Shown piece after piece: positions 18,625 to 27,893 of a stretch of 64,000 bases of DNA (position 1 is its first letter; the number at the start of each line of letters is the position of its first letter). The stretch is from Marinomonas flavescens (GTDB lineage Bacteria; Pseudomonadota; Gammaproteobacteria; Pseudomonadales; Marinomonadaceae), in the NCBI RefSeq assembly GCF_004352835.1, contig NZ_SJSB01000001.1:412407-476406 (forward strand). Reading direction: 5' to 3'. The notes under the pieces are model-generated. The model searched no databases and had not been told where the DNA came from. It worked only from the letters and a program-made list of their open reading frames with translations. Both the position numbers and the translations under genes were made by a program.

Positions 18625-18954
18625 ATGACGTATTTGATTTTATGTGTGGCGATTTTGTGTGAAGTGATTGCCACCACGGCACTGAAAGCATCGGACTCTT
18701 TTACTCGATTGGTGCCCAGTTCTATTACTGTGATTGGTTATGTTGTTTCATTGTATTTGCTGACAATTGTGATGCGAGCAATGCCCACAGGGATTGCTTA
18801 TGCTATTTGGTCCGGATTGGGGGTTGTACTGATTTCGTTGTTTGGTTATTTATTTGCTAATGAGAAACTGGATTTAGCCGCTTGGTTAGGGATGAGTTTT
18901 ATTGTTGCCGGAGTCGTGGTGATTAATTTGTTTTCTAAATCAGTGAGTCATTAG
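18625..18954 (+). CDS. Small multidrug resistance (SMR) exporter, EmrE-like
   Basis: About 109 residues with four membrane helices. The essential membrane-embedded Glu is in the first helix (ILCEVIATTALK), with YAIWSGLGVV in helix 3, matching EmrE/SugE-type quaternary-ammonium exporters. The ATG at 18625 is chosen over a GTG at 18616 because it gives the standard SMR N-terminus; GAGTGAG serves as ribosome-binding site. It is probably co-transcribed with the upstream ABC exporter. Confidence 0.9.
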   Translation: MTYLILCVAILCEVIATTALKASDSFTRLVPSSITVIGYVVSLYLLTIVMRAMPTGIAYAIWSGLGVVLISLFGYLFANEKLDLAAWLGMSFIVAGVVVINLFSKSVSH

Positions 18955-18982
18955 CGTTGTTGTAAGCAGAACCTAAAAAAAC

Positions 18983-19014
18983 AGTATAAACGCGGCTTTG
19001 GCCGCGTTTATACT
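18983..19014. terminator. Bidirectional terminator hairpin
   Basis: A perfect 14-bp stem AGTATAAACGCGGC / GCCGCGTTTATACT, loop TTTG, between the convergent SMR gene and the GH13 gene. It is preceded by A7 (18974-18980), which gives a T run on the minus strand. Confidence 0.75.
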
Positions 19015-19060
19015 TAAATTTGGGTGTTATCAGTGCAAAGTATGCCGAGAGTGGGGCGCT

Positions 19061-20842
19061 TTACGACTGAGTATTGCTGGTAGGCTGAGTAAGTTTGACC
19101 TTACCTATTTTATTGGCAAGCCAAACAAATTGATAAGGCATAAGCGTGACTGTTGCTAAATGATCTTCATAAATTTGATCGGTGATCAAATCTCTCCAAT
19201 CGTCGGTAGCAATCAAGTTAAGCTCTGACAAGTTAAAACTCTGCGGCTGATCCGTCATGTTGTACACTGCAAATAAGCTTTGGCGTCGATCTAAACTTTG
19301 GCGCCAGAAAGCAAATAGATTGTCACCCATGTGCAGTACATATTGCGTAGCATTAGGATGGAAAGACGTTTGAGCCCGACGAATTTGTGTTAAACGCGAT
19401 AGCCCATTAAATACTTTCTGATGATGTGTTGGCGTGTTTAGCGCGTGTTCTAAATCGTCCATTTGCCAAATGTGACGATTAATGGAGCGGAACTGACCAG
19501 TATTATCTACACGCTCATTATCGTTTTCTGTGCCAAAGAAGCTGTGAATATAAAAGGCCGGAACACCTTCTAATGACATCATTACCCCAGCAGCACACAT
19601 AAAGCGTGCAAACTGCCATTGATCCGGTCCTTGTTGTACCGAACCAGACAAAGCATTCCATAAGCTAATGTTTATTTCGTAAGGCTTGGCCTCGCCTTGT
19701 GGTGTGGTTCTAGAGCTTAAACGACCGCCAAAGCGCTTCATGGTATTGATCAGTGTTTCCAGCTCCCATTCAGATAAGAGGCCTTCCGTAGGGCGTAAAC
19801 CGATACCGTCATGAGAGGCGATAAAGTTTAGATAAGTCGTCCCCTGCTGGGCTGGAGGCATAGACATGAGCCATTGCTTGAGATGCGCGCAATTCCCCGT
19901 AATTAAGCTGTTAATAAGCAACGGAGGTAAAGAAAAGTTGTAAATTAAATGCGCTTCGTTGGCGTTACCAAAGTAGGTCAGATTTTCTTGGTTCGGAATA
20001 TTGGTTTCAGTAATGATCACGGAGTCCGGCGCGTAATGCTCGATCATTAAGCGCAATAAACGAATCATTTCATGAGTTTGTGGTAGGTTGATGCACGGCG
20101 TGCCGGGTATTTTCCATAAAAAAGCGACCGCATCCAGACGGAACCAGCGAATGCCTTTTTCTAGATATAAACGGATAATACCAAGAAACTCTAAGAGTAC
20201 GTCTGGGTTTTCAAAGTTCAGATCAACTTGGTCATGGCTGAAGGTACACCAAACATGTTTTTCGCCATTTTTGGTTTGTACTTCGCGCAATAAAGGGGAT
20301 GTTCTTGGTCTAATGACCGCGCTTAAATCGGCATTAGGGTCGGCTTCATAAAAAAACGTTGCGCCTGGATTAACGCCTGCTTTGTAGTTTTCAAACCACA
20401 TGCTTCGGCTAGAGCAATGGTTGATGACTAAGTCTCCCATTACTTTAAAATCTTTGGCGATTTCTGAAATATGCCCCCAACGGCCAGAGGCAGGGTTTAC
20501 CGTGGTGTAATCCATCACACTAAAACCATCATCAGAGCTGTAAGGGAAAAATGGCAATAAATGAACCGCAGAAATACAGTCGGTTAATTTGTTTTTGATA
20601 AACTTTTGCAGGGTTGCTAATGGTGCTTCACCTTCAGTGCGCAAGGTATCTGCGTAGGTGATAAGCATAATGTCGGATTGATCCCATAAATTTAGATGGG
20701 GTCGTGGGGACTCTGTTTTTGGGTCAAGGTTAAACCTCGCAAGGCAGGTGCGGGCAAGTTCACTTGCATCGTAATTAGGGTACAAGGTTTGCAAATGAGC
20801 CATAAGCCGTTGTTCTAATTGAGAGGGCGCAGCATTTTCCAT
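19061..20842 (-). CDS. GH13_18 sugar phosphorylase, probably glucosylglycerate phosphorylase
   Basis: A 593-residue member of the sucrose-phosphorylase-like GH13 subfamily. The catalytic trio is present: nucleophile Asp in GIRWFRLDAVAFLW, acid/base Glu in VIITETNIPN and stabilising Asp in FIASHDGIG. Enzymes of this subfamily split sucrose, glucosylglycerol or glucosylglycerate with phosphate, releasing glucose-1-phosphate. Because the two upstream genes synthesise glucosylglycerate, that substrate is the best inference. It is the last gene of the three-gene minus-strand operon, 83 bases after gpgS. Confidence 0.87.
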   Translation of the reverse strand: MENAAPSQLEQRLMAHLQTLYPNYDASELARTCLARFNLDPKTESPRPHLNLWDQSDIMLITYADTLRTEGEAPLATLQKFIKNKLTDCISAVHLLPFFPYSSDDGFSVMDYTTVNPASGRWGHISEIAKDFKVMGDLVINHCSSRSMWFENYKAGVNPGATFFYEADPNADLSAVIRPRTSPLLREVQTKNGEKHVWCTFSHDQVDLNFENPDVLLEFLGIIRLYLEKGIRWFRLDAVAFLWKIPGTPCINLPQTHEMIRLLRLMIEHYAPDSVIITETNIPNQENLTYFGNANEAHLIYNFSLPPLLINSLITGNCAHLKQWLMSMPPAQQGTTYLNFIASHDGIGLRPTEGLLSEWELETLINTMKRFGGRLSSRTTPQGEAKPYEINISLWNALSGSVQQGPDQWQFARFMCAAGVMMSLEGVPAFYIHSFFGTENDNERVDNTGQFRSINRHIWQMDDLEHALNTPTHHQKVFNGLSRLTQIRRAQTSFHPNATQYVLHMGDNLFAFWRQSLDRRQSLFAVYNMTDQPQSFNLSELNLIATDDWRDLITDQIYEDHLATVTLMPYQFVWLANKIGKVKLTQPTSNTQS

Positions 20843-20925
20843 GACAACCTACCTGTAATAAATTTGAAAAAGGAAATCCAAGTCCTGTTATTTAACAGAA
20901 CTTGGTACCGTTGTGAAAAGAGTGT

Positions 20926-22152
20926 TTATTTTGCTCCGAATTCATTCATATCTTGTTCAACAGCAAGAGCGAGTTGGTTCATTACGCCAGGGAAAGCACT
21001 AACGACACGGTTCCAGCTTGGAATAAATGGAGCCTCCATTGGGTTAGCGAGATACATCTCACCGGCTTTCATAATATTACCGGCGAACAGCTCAACTGCT
21101 TGTTCTTCCAAGTGTACATCTAACTTAAGGCCATTAATTTCTGCGTCGTTGCGGTAAGTTTCAATAAAGTCTAATGCCACGCGATAGTAAGTTGCCTTGA
21201 TAGTACGGAAGGTCTCTTGATTAAAGATAATACCGTTTGTTGCCAGCTTTCTGAAAATTGCTTTGGTGATGTCGATGGACATTTTAGACAATCCTCCATC
21301 ATCATTTTCTGCTGACAGGTCTTGGTGTTTATGGTCGTAAACATCGGCAATATCAACTTGGCATAAACGGTTATTGGAGTAGTTACGTTGCATTTCGCTT
21401 AGTACGCCAATTTCTAAGCCCCAATCGCTCGGAATACGAATATCCGTCATCACATCGCGACGGAAAGAAAACTCACCGGCTAATGGATAACGATAGCTAT
21501 CTAGATAATCCAAATACTCCAAGTTACCGAAGACTTTTTTCAATGAGTAGAGCAGAGGAGTAACTAATAAGCGACTGACGCGACCGTTCATCTTGCCGTT
21601 AGCAGTACGAGAATAAAAACCTTTACAGAATTCGTAGTTAAACCTTGGATTGGCAACGGGGTAAATTAAGCGAGCTAATAGCTCTCTATCATAAGTGACG
21701 ATATCGCAATCATGCATAGCGATAGATTCGGCTTTCCCCGCGGCTAAGTTGTAGCCCATACAAAACCAGACATTACGACCTTTACCAGGAGCAGAAGGCG
21801 AAAGATGCTCGCCTTTTAATACGCTATCAATGGCGCGCAATCGAGGGCCGTCGTTCCACAATACTTTGTGTTTTTGCGGCAGTACGCTGAAAAACTCCAG
21901 AGCGTGGCGATATTGTTCTTCAGTAGCACGGTCTAGGCCAATGATGATTTCTTCTAAATACGTGACTTTTTTCAGATGCTCAATAATATTCGGCATCGCA
22001 TCGGTTTCTAATTCGGAATATAAGCAAGGAAGAATAAGAGACATAGGCCGAGTTTTAGAAAACTCGCACAATTCTCTTTCCATTTCTTCAAGAGGGCGGT
22101 GCGCTAAATTGTGTAATGTGGTGATGATTCCGTTTTGATGAAAATCGCCCAT
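20926..22152 (-). CDS. gpgS: Glucosyl-3-phosphoglycerate synthase (GT81)
   Basis: A 408-residue GT-A glycosyltransferase of the GpgS type, which joins NDP-glucose and 3-phosphoglycerate. The nucleotide-binding region begins SLILPCLYSELE, the metal-binding DxD is DCD in AMHDCDIVTYD, and PGKGRNVWFCMGY and YPLAGEFSF are family-like. The product is the direct precursor of the compatible solute glucosylglycerate. The next upstream gene encodes the matching phosphatase, so both biosynthetic steps are adjacent. Confidence 0.9.
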   Translation of the reverse strand: MGDFHQNGIITTLHNLAHRPLEEMERELCEFSKTRPMSLILPCLYSELETDAMPNIIEHLKKVTYLEEIIIGLDRATEEQYRHALEFFSVLPQKHKVLWNDGPRLRAIDSVLKGEHLSPSAPGKGRNVWFCMGYNLAAGKAESIAMHDCDIVTYDRELLARLIYPVANPRFNYEFCKGFYSRTANGKMNGRVSRLLVTPLLYSLKKVFGNLEYLDYLDSYRYPLAGEFSFRRDVMTDIRIPSDWGLEIGVLSEMQRNYSNNRLCQVDIADVYDHKHQDLSAENDDGGLSKMSIDITKAIFRKLATNGIIFNQETFRTIKATYYRVALDFIETYRNDAEINGLKLDVHLEEQAVELFAGNIMKAGEMYLANPMEAPFIPSWNRVVSAFPGVMNQLALAVEQDMNEFGAK

Positions 22153-22276
22153 AATATTTCTCCTAATGCCGTTATGCTAAGACTCGGCATAACGAACGTT
22201 ATTGTTGTACTAAGTGAGTGGTTTCTAAAATCGTGTACCTTACGCTTGTGTTTCAATGTTATGCAGGGCTGTTTTT

Positions 22277-23098
22277 TTAAAGAATGCCTTGTTTACTCAG
22301 CGCCTTATCAATAGCTTGTGCCCACCCTTCAGGGCCATAGGCATCAGTCAGCCAAGCATCATTACGATTAGGGATTTCTAGTGGTGCGTGAACAGGTGAG
22401 CGAATCACCACAGCAATGTCTGCTTTACTGAGCATGCCGATATCATTTTCGCCATCCCCAAGCGCCATAGTGGTGACCGCTTCTTTATAATGTGATTGGT
22501 AGCGTTCGCTTAGCCATAGCATTGCGCGTGCTTTATCGCAGTTTTTCCCCATCAAATGAGTGAAGCGTCCGCCTTTTTGTACTTGAACCCCTTTTATTTC
22601 AAGCTCTTGATTTAATTGGCTAAGAGCGATGGTCGAATCCTGCCATACCATGGGTTCGGTAAACTCTCGTTGCATTGCAAGCTTGGCATTGGCTTCAGAC
22701 AGCCCGGTTAAATCAACCACGTCCTGCCATTGCATGTCATGAAAACCTTGGAAGCGGTAACGCGCTTTGCAATCATCGATTATATCGATCAAGGCTTGAC
22801 GGTTTGGACCGAAGGATTTTAACCAAAAGTCACCGTGATCTTCTAAGGAATCATCGATGGGCAACCCTAGGTGTTTGGGAAGATAGATAGCCGCCCCATT
22901 TTCTACGATAAATGGATCTTGGTGGCCGAGCTTGGTTCGTAGTTGGATTAATTCTGCGTAGGTTTTACTGGTGTTTAAAATACAAGGAATGCTAAGCGTT
23001 TTAAGTGCTTGAAAAGCCTGTATAGCAGGTTGGAAACTGTAAGTATGATGGTCAAGTAAGGTGCCATCGAGATCTGAAAATACTAAAAGACGAGTCAT
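22277..23098 (-). CDS. Glucosyl/mannosyl-3-phosphoglycerate phosphatase (HAD-IIB)
   Basis: A 273-residue HAD-IIB phosphatase of the MPGP type. The nucleophile motif is FSDLDGTLLDHHTYSF, then NTSKTYAEL, IVENGAAIYLPK (the MPGP signature) and GDGENDIGML. It removes phosphate from glucosyl-3-phosphoglycerate to give glucosylglycerate. It is the first gene of the minus-strand operon, ahead of gpgS and the GH13 phosphorylase. The long leader to the divergent EamA transporter holds the promoter; no operator is obvious. Confidence 0.88.
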   Translation of the reverse strand: MTRLLVFSDLDGTLLDHHTYSFQPAIQAFQALKTLSIPCILNTSKTYAELIQLRTKLGHQDPFIVENGAAIYLPKHLGLPIDDSLEDHGDFWLKSFGPNRQALIDIIDDCKARYRFQGFHDMQWQDVVDLTGLSEANAKLAMQREFTEPMVWQDSTIALSQLNQELEIKGVQVQKGGRFTHLMGKNCDKARAMLWLSERYQSHYKEAVTTMALGDGENDIGMLSKADIAVVIRSPVHAPLEIPNRNDAWLTDAYGPEGWAQAIDKALSKQGIL

Positions 23099-23340
23099 TG
23101 TTGTAGGACCTATTTAAAGGAGCAAAGGCAAATCTGTGCCCTGCGACGTTAAATGATCTTATACCTCCTAATTAGCTAGGCAACGGATTTTATTTATCGA
23201 ACGTTGCTATTTCACTCAAACTATTCCAGTGAAAGATGATTCATTGATCTTGCAAATCTGGTGCCAGTCAGTGAAAGTAACCTTTCGTGCGGGGCTGTTG
23301 AGTTCCTGTTTAGACACTAACGCGTTAATTGAACAAACAT

Positions 23341-24231
23341 ATGACAATGAACTTAAAATTAATATTTTCTACTTTTTTGGCATTGGTCGCTTTTGCTGCT
23401 AACTCTGTCTTATGTCGTCTGGCGCTGGTGCAAAATGATTCTGGTGCCTTAATTGATCCAGCGTCTTTTACCCTAGTCAGATTGGTCAGTGGTGCCTTGA
23501 TGTTATGTGTGTTGTGTCTTTTTTATCGAGATAAGAACAGCACGCCAGCGGTTAAAACTCGATTGCAACAAGTGTGGTTGTCTGGCAGTTGGCCTTCGGC
23601 TCTGGCGTTGTTCGTTTACGCGCTTGGTTTTTCTTACGCGTACGTTTCATTAGCCACAGGTATTGGTGCCCTTATTTTATTTGGCGCTGTGCAGATTACC
23701 TTGATTTTATTGTCTTTTATCAATGGGCATCGGATGAAATGGCTAGAGTGGTTGGGGCTTGCGGTGGCGTTTTCCGGCTTTGTTTATCTAGTATTGCCGA
23801 CGCTTTCAACGCCGTCTGCTATCGGCTTTGTGCTAATGGCTTTAGCGGGTATCGCATGGGGGATTTATACCTGGCATGGTAAAAAAGTGACCAAGCCATT
23901 GTTTGCCACGGCGTCTAATTTTGTGCGTACGCTTCCGTTGCTGTTAATAGTGCTGGTTTGTGTTGGTTTTCAGCTCGACATCACCCTAAAAGGGTTTTGG
24001 TTGGCGGTTGCATCTGGTTCGATTATGTCTGGATTGGGTTACGCGATTTGGTATGCGGTGCTGGCACACATGAGTGCATCTGTGGCGGCGGTATTGCAAC
24101 TATTAGTACCAATTATTGCGACATTAGGCGGTGTTATTTTCGCTAATGAAAGCGTGACTTTGCACTTGATTCTGGCGTCAGCGGCGGTGTTAGGTGGTGT
24201 TTTGATTGTCTTAGTTGGTAAGCGAAAATAA
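23341..24231 (+). CDS. EamA/DMT family transporter
   Basis: About 296 residues with ten predicted membrane helices in two EamA repeats (FLALVAFAANSVLCRLAL at the start; GLGYAIWYAVLAHMSASVAAVLQLLVPI in the second repeat). The family exports or imports metabolites; the substrate is unknown. The start is set at the ATG 23341 although the ribosome-binding site is poor; an in-frame TTG lies at 23329. It is divergent from the glucosylglycerate operon, so an osmolyte-related role is possible but unsupported. Confidence 0.85.
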   Translation: MTMNLKLIFSTFLALVAFAANSVLCRLALVQNDSGALIDPASFTLVRLVSGALMLCVLCLFYRDKNSTPAVKTRLQQVWLSGSWPSALALFVYALGFSYAYVSLATGIGALILFGAVQITLILLSFINGHRMKWLEWLGLAVAFSGFVYLVLPTLSTPSAIGFVLMALAGIAWGIYTWHGKKVTKPLFATASNFVRTLPLLLIVLVCVGFQLDITLKGFWLAVASGSIMSGLGYAIWYAVLAHMSASVAAVLQLLVPIIATLGGVIFANESVTLHLILASAAVLGGVLIVLVGKRK

Positions 24232-24380
24232 TATTTTTGCACAGAAATGGTGCGTGTTTTTGCCTTTGCGCTAATTTGGATATCTTGTGTGCATCAGAAT
24301 CGTCTGTTTGATGGGTCGGTATTTTAGTGCTATCTAGATAAGGGCTTTCTGGGTAGGCGTTGAGGTATTTTGCGAATATA

Positions 24381-24419
24381 AAAAAGGAGAAAAACGAGGG
24401 ATCGTTTTTCTCCTTTTTT
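24381..24419. terminator. Strong bidirectional terminator
   Basis: A perfect 17-bp stem AAAAAGGAGAAAAACGA / TCGTTTTTCTCCTTTTT with loop GGGA, between the convergent EamA gene and DUF3010 gene, with a T run on each strand. Confidence 0.88.
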
Positions 24420-24445
24420 GATTTCTATAGCAGAGAACTTACTTA

Positions 24446-24874
24446 CTACTGAACTTCGCTAAGCGCTGCATATGCAACAGTGAAAGCACCTTCTTGGAAT
24501 GCTTTAAGTCCTGTTGATTTAAATGGCACAGGGAAAGGGTTGTCTTTCACTATGTCTTTTACTTTTGCGCCAGTTAGCAACTCAACATCGACGGTGTCGA
24601 TTAATTGAATGCACGCTTCGATTTTGAAACCGACTGCGCCACCAGCAAATTTGCCTTTAGTAGGGCGTTCACGAATGACGGCTCGTGAGACTTTGTAATC
24701 TTCAAACAGTTTCTTCAGCATAAACTGAAATTTTCGCACGCTTTCACTGCTATTTGGATTGCTCAACGTATGACGAATCTGGCGACAATCAGCGATCTGA
24801 AAGAGACCTTCTTGTTTCGACAAAAGACAAAGGATGACTTCGCTGCCTTTGATTTCGATACCACAAGTATTCAT
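24446..24874 (-). CDS. DUF3010 family protein
   Basis: A 142-residue cytosolic protein matching DUF3010: an N-terminal CGIEIKGSEVILCLL, AVIRERPTKGKFAGGAVGFK, and a C-terminal FKSTGLKAFQEGAFTVAYAAL. The family is common in marine gammaproteobacteria and uncharacterised. The GIEIKGSE start with RERPxxGKFAGG suggests a RuvC/RNase H-like fold, but that is inference only. It is monocistronic with its own terminator. Confidence 0.75.
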   Translation of the reverse strand: MNTCGIEIKGSEVILCLLSKQEGLFQIADCRQIRHTLSNPNSSESVRKFQFMLKKLFEDYKVSRAVIRERPTKGKFAGGAVGFKIEACIQLIDTVDVELLTGAKVKDIVKDNPFPVPFKSTGLKAFQEGAFTVAYAALSEVQ

Positions 24875-25196
24875 AACCTGTTCCTGAATAGGGGATTTAT
24901 TGAATTATCGCACAGATTAGTGAAACTCGTAGAGTAAATTACGCAGAGAAGAGAGTAAAAAACACTGCTTGGTTAAGAAGATGCAAGTCAGATGTAGGGC
25001 AAAATTGAGAAGGTGTGAAATATCGTACTGTTTTACTGCTGATATCTCTTTTTTAATACGAGAATATTGTATTATTTCCGAACATTATTTTGAAAAAAAT
25101 ATAAAAACGATATTTTCTGCTACTAAAGTGCAAAAAATGTGCGTTAGCTTTTCAAAGTCTCTTTCATCGTAATAATTAATCAATAGGTTGTAAATT
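24875..25196. other. Intergenic region, no gene seen
   Basis: 322 A/T-rich bases between divergent genes. A short inverted repeat AATAC...GTATT (25055-25073) could be a regulator site. A 67-codon open frame starting at 24969 has no ribosome-binding site and low-quality composition. Promoters for both flanking genes must lie here. Confidence 0.4.
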
Positions 25197-26429
25197 ATGA
25201 TTGCTTCATCGCCAATGGGCATTCCTCGTCCCCAGGTGAAATCACTAGATGACATTCTTCCGCGCGAACCATTATTAATGATGGGCGCTGGGCCAGTGCC
25301 AATTCCAGAGTGTGTCGCTAAGGCGAACTCAGTGGTTATTAACCACTTAGGGAGTGTTATGGCGCAGGTAATTCATCAAGTAAAAGCAATGGCGAGGTAT
25401 GTCTTTCAGACGGAATCAAAATGGGTATTAGGCGTGGCGGGTCCTGCTTCTGCGGCAATGGAAATGGCCGTGTCTAATTTATTAGAGCCCGGTGAAAAAA
25501 TTCTGTGTATTAACAACGGCTTTTTTAGCCATCGAATGGCAGAAATGGCGACACGTATCGGCGCAGATGTTCATGAACTGCATGTGCCTGTATTAGAAGC
25601 CGCTGATCCAGAATTGGTGAGAAAGGCGATTGAAAAAGTACGGCCTAAAGTGTTGAGTTTAGTCCAAGGTGAAACCTCTAATACGGTGTTCAACCACACT
25701 CTAGAAACCATTGCAAAAATTGCCAAATCTTATGGCTGTTTAGTGATGGTAGATGCGGTTTGTACATTGAGTACTATGCCGTTGAAAATGGACGAGTGGC
25801 AAATTGATGTTGTGATTACAGGTGGTCAGAAAGGGTTGTCTTCTATTCCCGGCGTTTCTTTGCTGGCTTTTTCAAATGACGCATGGACCAAAGTAAAATC
25901 TCGAACTAAACCGGTTGTGCAATGGTGTTTTGATGCTCAGCTAGCAGAAAACTTTTGGCATAAAGACGGTTATCATTACACGGCGCCTGTATCGGGGATT
26001 ATGGCTCTACATGAAGCGCTTAAACTGGTGTGCGATGAAACTTTAGAGCAACGGTTTGCTCGCCATTTACGTTGTTCCAAAGCTTTGCAGGCTGGTATTG
26101 AAGGGATGGGGTTAGAGCTTTTTATACCATCGTCTTCGCGATTAAATTCAGTTGTTGGTATTAATATTCCCGAAGGGCTGACGGCAGGGGGTATTTGCCG
26201 TCATATTTCCGATGTGTATCGAGTTGAAATTGCCGGCTCATTTGGTCAGCCGATTGTGCGCATTGGTCAAATGGGCGAGCAATGCCGTGAACATAACTTG
26301 TTCCGTACCTTGCACGCTTTTGGCAGCACCATGCGAGACTTAAATGTGAGAGTTGACCAACCAAATGGTATGGCTGAGATGGAATCCTATCTACAAAGTG
26401 TGCCACGCACCTTGTATCACGTAGCATAA
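25197..26429 (+). CDS. Class V PLP-dependent aminotransferase (alanine/serine-glyoxylate type)
   Basis: A 410-residue fold-type I aminotransferase. The N-terminus (PLLMMGAGPVPIPECV), the VMVDAVCTLSTMPL strand with PLP-contacting Asp, and the Schiff-base Lys in VVITGGQKGLSSIPG place it with alanine/serine/ureidoglycine-glyoxylate aminotransferases. The partner amino acid cannot be told apart from sequence. No purine or glyoxylate genes adjoin it. It is monocistronic and followed by two hairpins. Confidence 0.87.
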   Translation: MIASSPMGIPRPQVKSLDDILPREPLLMMGAGPVPIPECVAKANSVVINHLGSVMAQVIHQVKAMARYVFQTESKWVLGVAGPASAAMEMAVSNLLEPGEKILCINNGFFSHRMAEMATRIGADVHELHVPVLEAADPELVRKAIEKVRPKVLSLVQGETSNTVFNHTLETIAKIAKSYGCLVMVDAVCTLSTMPLKMDEWQIDVVITGGQKGLSSIPGVSLLAFSNDAWTKVKSRTKPVVQWCFDAQLAENFWHKDGYHYTAPVSGIMALHEALKLVCDETLEQRFARHLRCSKALQAGIEGMGLELFIPSSSRLNSVVGINIPEGLTAGGICRHISDVYRVEIAGSFGQPIVRIGQMGEQCREHNLFRTLHAFGSTMRDLNVRVDQPNGMAEMESYLQSVPRTLYHVA

Positions 26430-26434
26430 AATAT

Positions 26435-26462
26435 CTATCTGGTTACACACATAACCAGATAG
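26435..26462 (+). terminator. Stem-loop after aminotransferase gene
   Basis: A perfect 11-bp stem CTATCTGGTTA / TAACCAGATAG, loop CACACA, six bases after the stop. No T run follows, so it is probably a 3'-end stabiliser ahead of the true terminator. Confidence 0.55.
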
Positions 26463-26475
26463 GCCTGTTTCAATC

Positions 26476-26504
26476 AAAGGTGCTTCTATGAAGCGCCTTT
26501 TTTT
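26476..26504 (+). terminator. Rho-independent terminator
   Basis: Stem AAAGGtGCTTC / GAAGCgCCTTT followed by a T run, 47 bases after the aminotransferase stop. Confidence 0.8.
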
Positions 26505-26816
26505 GTCTCCATTTTTATTAGACGGTTACTAGGAAATAGATGGTTTCCCAAGCAGTAGAGGTTTTTCCACCCTAATCCAAAGGCTAAAACTGCAATTCTT
26601 GATATCGGCACTGCTATCCTTTTTATTGATATCGTGAGGAGAAATTAGTGCGTCTGTAAGATTTTTTTACACATTCTATTGATATAAATCACACATGACA
26701 GGATGGTGACAGTTTTGGGATGTATTGTCGGGTGTCTAGTTTGGAGTACGCAAACCTTGATGTTTGAGGCTCAGGCTAAAGCTCGCTAATAAAAAAATAA
26801 CAAGCAGGAGAAAACC
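26505..26816. other. Leader region of tctC, no gene seen
   Basis: 312 bases holding the tctC promoter and leader. A good Shine-Dalgarno AGGAG precedes the tctC ATG. I see no coding frame and no confident operator for the TctD response regulator. Confidence 0.4.
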
Positions 26817-27809
26817 ATGCTAACTAAAATGTCCTTAAAGACTGTTCTTCTTTCAAGTGTTGTCGCACTTTCAGCCGTAAGCCAAGCCCAAGCATTTGAG
26901 CCTAACCGCAGCGTTGATTGTATTGCTCCTGCAGCACCTGGTGGTGGCTGGGATTTTACTTGTCGTAGTGTCGGTAAAGTACTAGTTGATCAGGATTACA
27001 TTAAAGGAAACGTCCAAACTATCAATATGGGCGGAGCGGGCGGTGGTGTTGCTTTTGCACATACAGTGAGTAAACGAGCTACCGATGACAATCTTATTGT
27101 TGCAGCGAGTACGGCTACAACAACGCGCCTAGCACAAGGCCAATTCCCTGGTATGCACACTGACCAAGTTCGTTGGGTTGCTACATTAGGGGCAGATTAC
27201 GGTGTTATCGCGGTAGGCAAAGATTCTAAATACACATCACTTACACAGATGATGAATGCGCTTAAAAAAGACCCTTCAGCGGTAAAATTTGCTGGTGGTA
27301 GTGCCTCTGGTGGTTGGGATCATTTAAAAGTCCTAATGACAGCTAAGGAAGCACACGTTGGTAACCTACCGAAAATCCGTTACCTAGCATTTAGTGGTGG
27401 ATCTGAAGCTTTGGTACAAGTGGTTGGTGGTCATATTGATGCATTTACTGGTGATATTTCAGAGGTCAAAGGCTTTATGGAGTCTGGTGACTTGCGCGTG
27501 TTAGCGGTACTTTCTGAAAAACGTTTACCAGCTCCATTCGACAAGATCCCAACGGCACTAGAACAAGGTATTAGCTCTGTTGCACCAAACTGGCGTGGTT
27601 TTTACGTACCAGGCAATGCAAGTAAAGCATCCTACGATTGGTGGGTAAATACTATGAATGAGTTATACGCAACACCAGAATGGAAAGGTGTTATGGCTAA
27701 AAATGGTTTAATGCCATTCCACAAATCAGGCGAAGAATTAACAAAATTTGTTAACAATCAAACGCTAGATATTAAAATTCTATCTAAAGATATCGGTCTT
27801 ATTAAGTAA
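26817..27809 (+). CDS. tctC: Tripartite tricarboxylate transporter, binding protein TctC
   Basis: A 330-residue periplasmic binding protein. It has a Sec signal peptide (LKTVLLSSVVALSAVSQAQA, cleavage after about residue 26) and the Bug/TctC fold with CIAPAAPGGGWDFTCR and GGSASGGWDHLKV carboxylate-binding loops. It captures citrate or a related tricarboxylate for TctAB. It is followed by a hairpin that probably keeps its mRNA in excess over tctBA. Confidence 0.93.
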   Translation: MLTKMSLKTVLLSSVVALSAVSQAQAFEPNRSVDCIAPAAPGGGWDFTCRSVGKVLVDQDYIKGNVQTINMGGAGGGVAFAHTVSKRATDDNLIVAASTATTTRLAQGQFPGMHTDQVRWVATLGADYGVIAVGKDSKYTSLTQMMNALKKDPSAVKFAGGSASGGWDHLKVLMTAKEAHVGNLPKIRYLAFSGGSEALVQVVGGHIDAFTGDISEVKGFMESGDLRVLAVLSEKRLPAPFDKIPTALEQGISSVAPNWRGFYVPGNASKASYDWWVNTMNELYATPEWKGVMAKNGLMPFHKSGEELTKFVNNQTLDIKILSKDIGLIK

Positions 27810-27817
27810 GCCTCGAC

Positions 27818-27869
27818 CGTTAGGGGGAGTTCTATCCCCCTATATTACTTTACGATTATCCCCCTAACG
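27818..27869 (+). promoter_or_regulatory. Alternative stem-loops between tctC and tctB
   Basis: One 5' arm, CGTTAGGGGGA (27818-27828), can pair with either of two 3' arms: TCCCCCTA (27835-27842) or TCCCCCTAACG (27859-27869). The two folds exclude each other. The likely role is differential expression of the binding protein against the permease, by mRNA stabilisation or partial termination. Confidence 0.6.
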
Positions 27870-27893
27870 ATTTAACTAATTCGGAGCAAAGAC

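Noticed and set aside
24969..25172. 67-codon open frame before the aminotransferase gene
   Set aside because: Starts without a ribosome-binding site and has random-looking composition; likely leader DNA.
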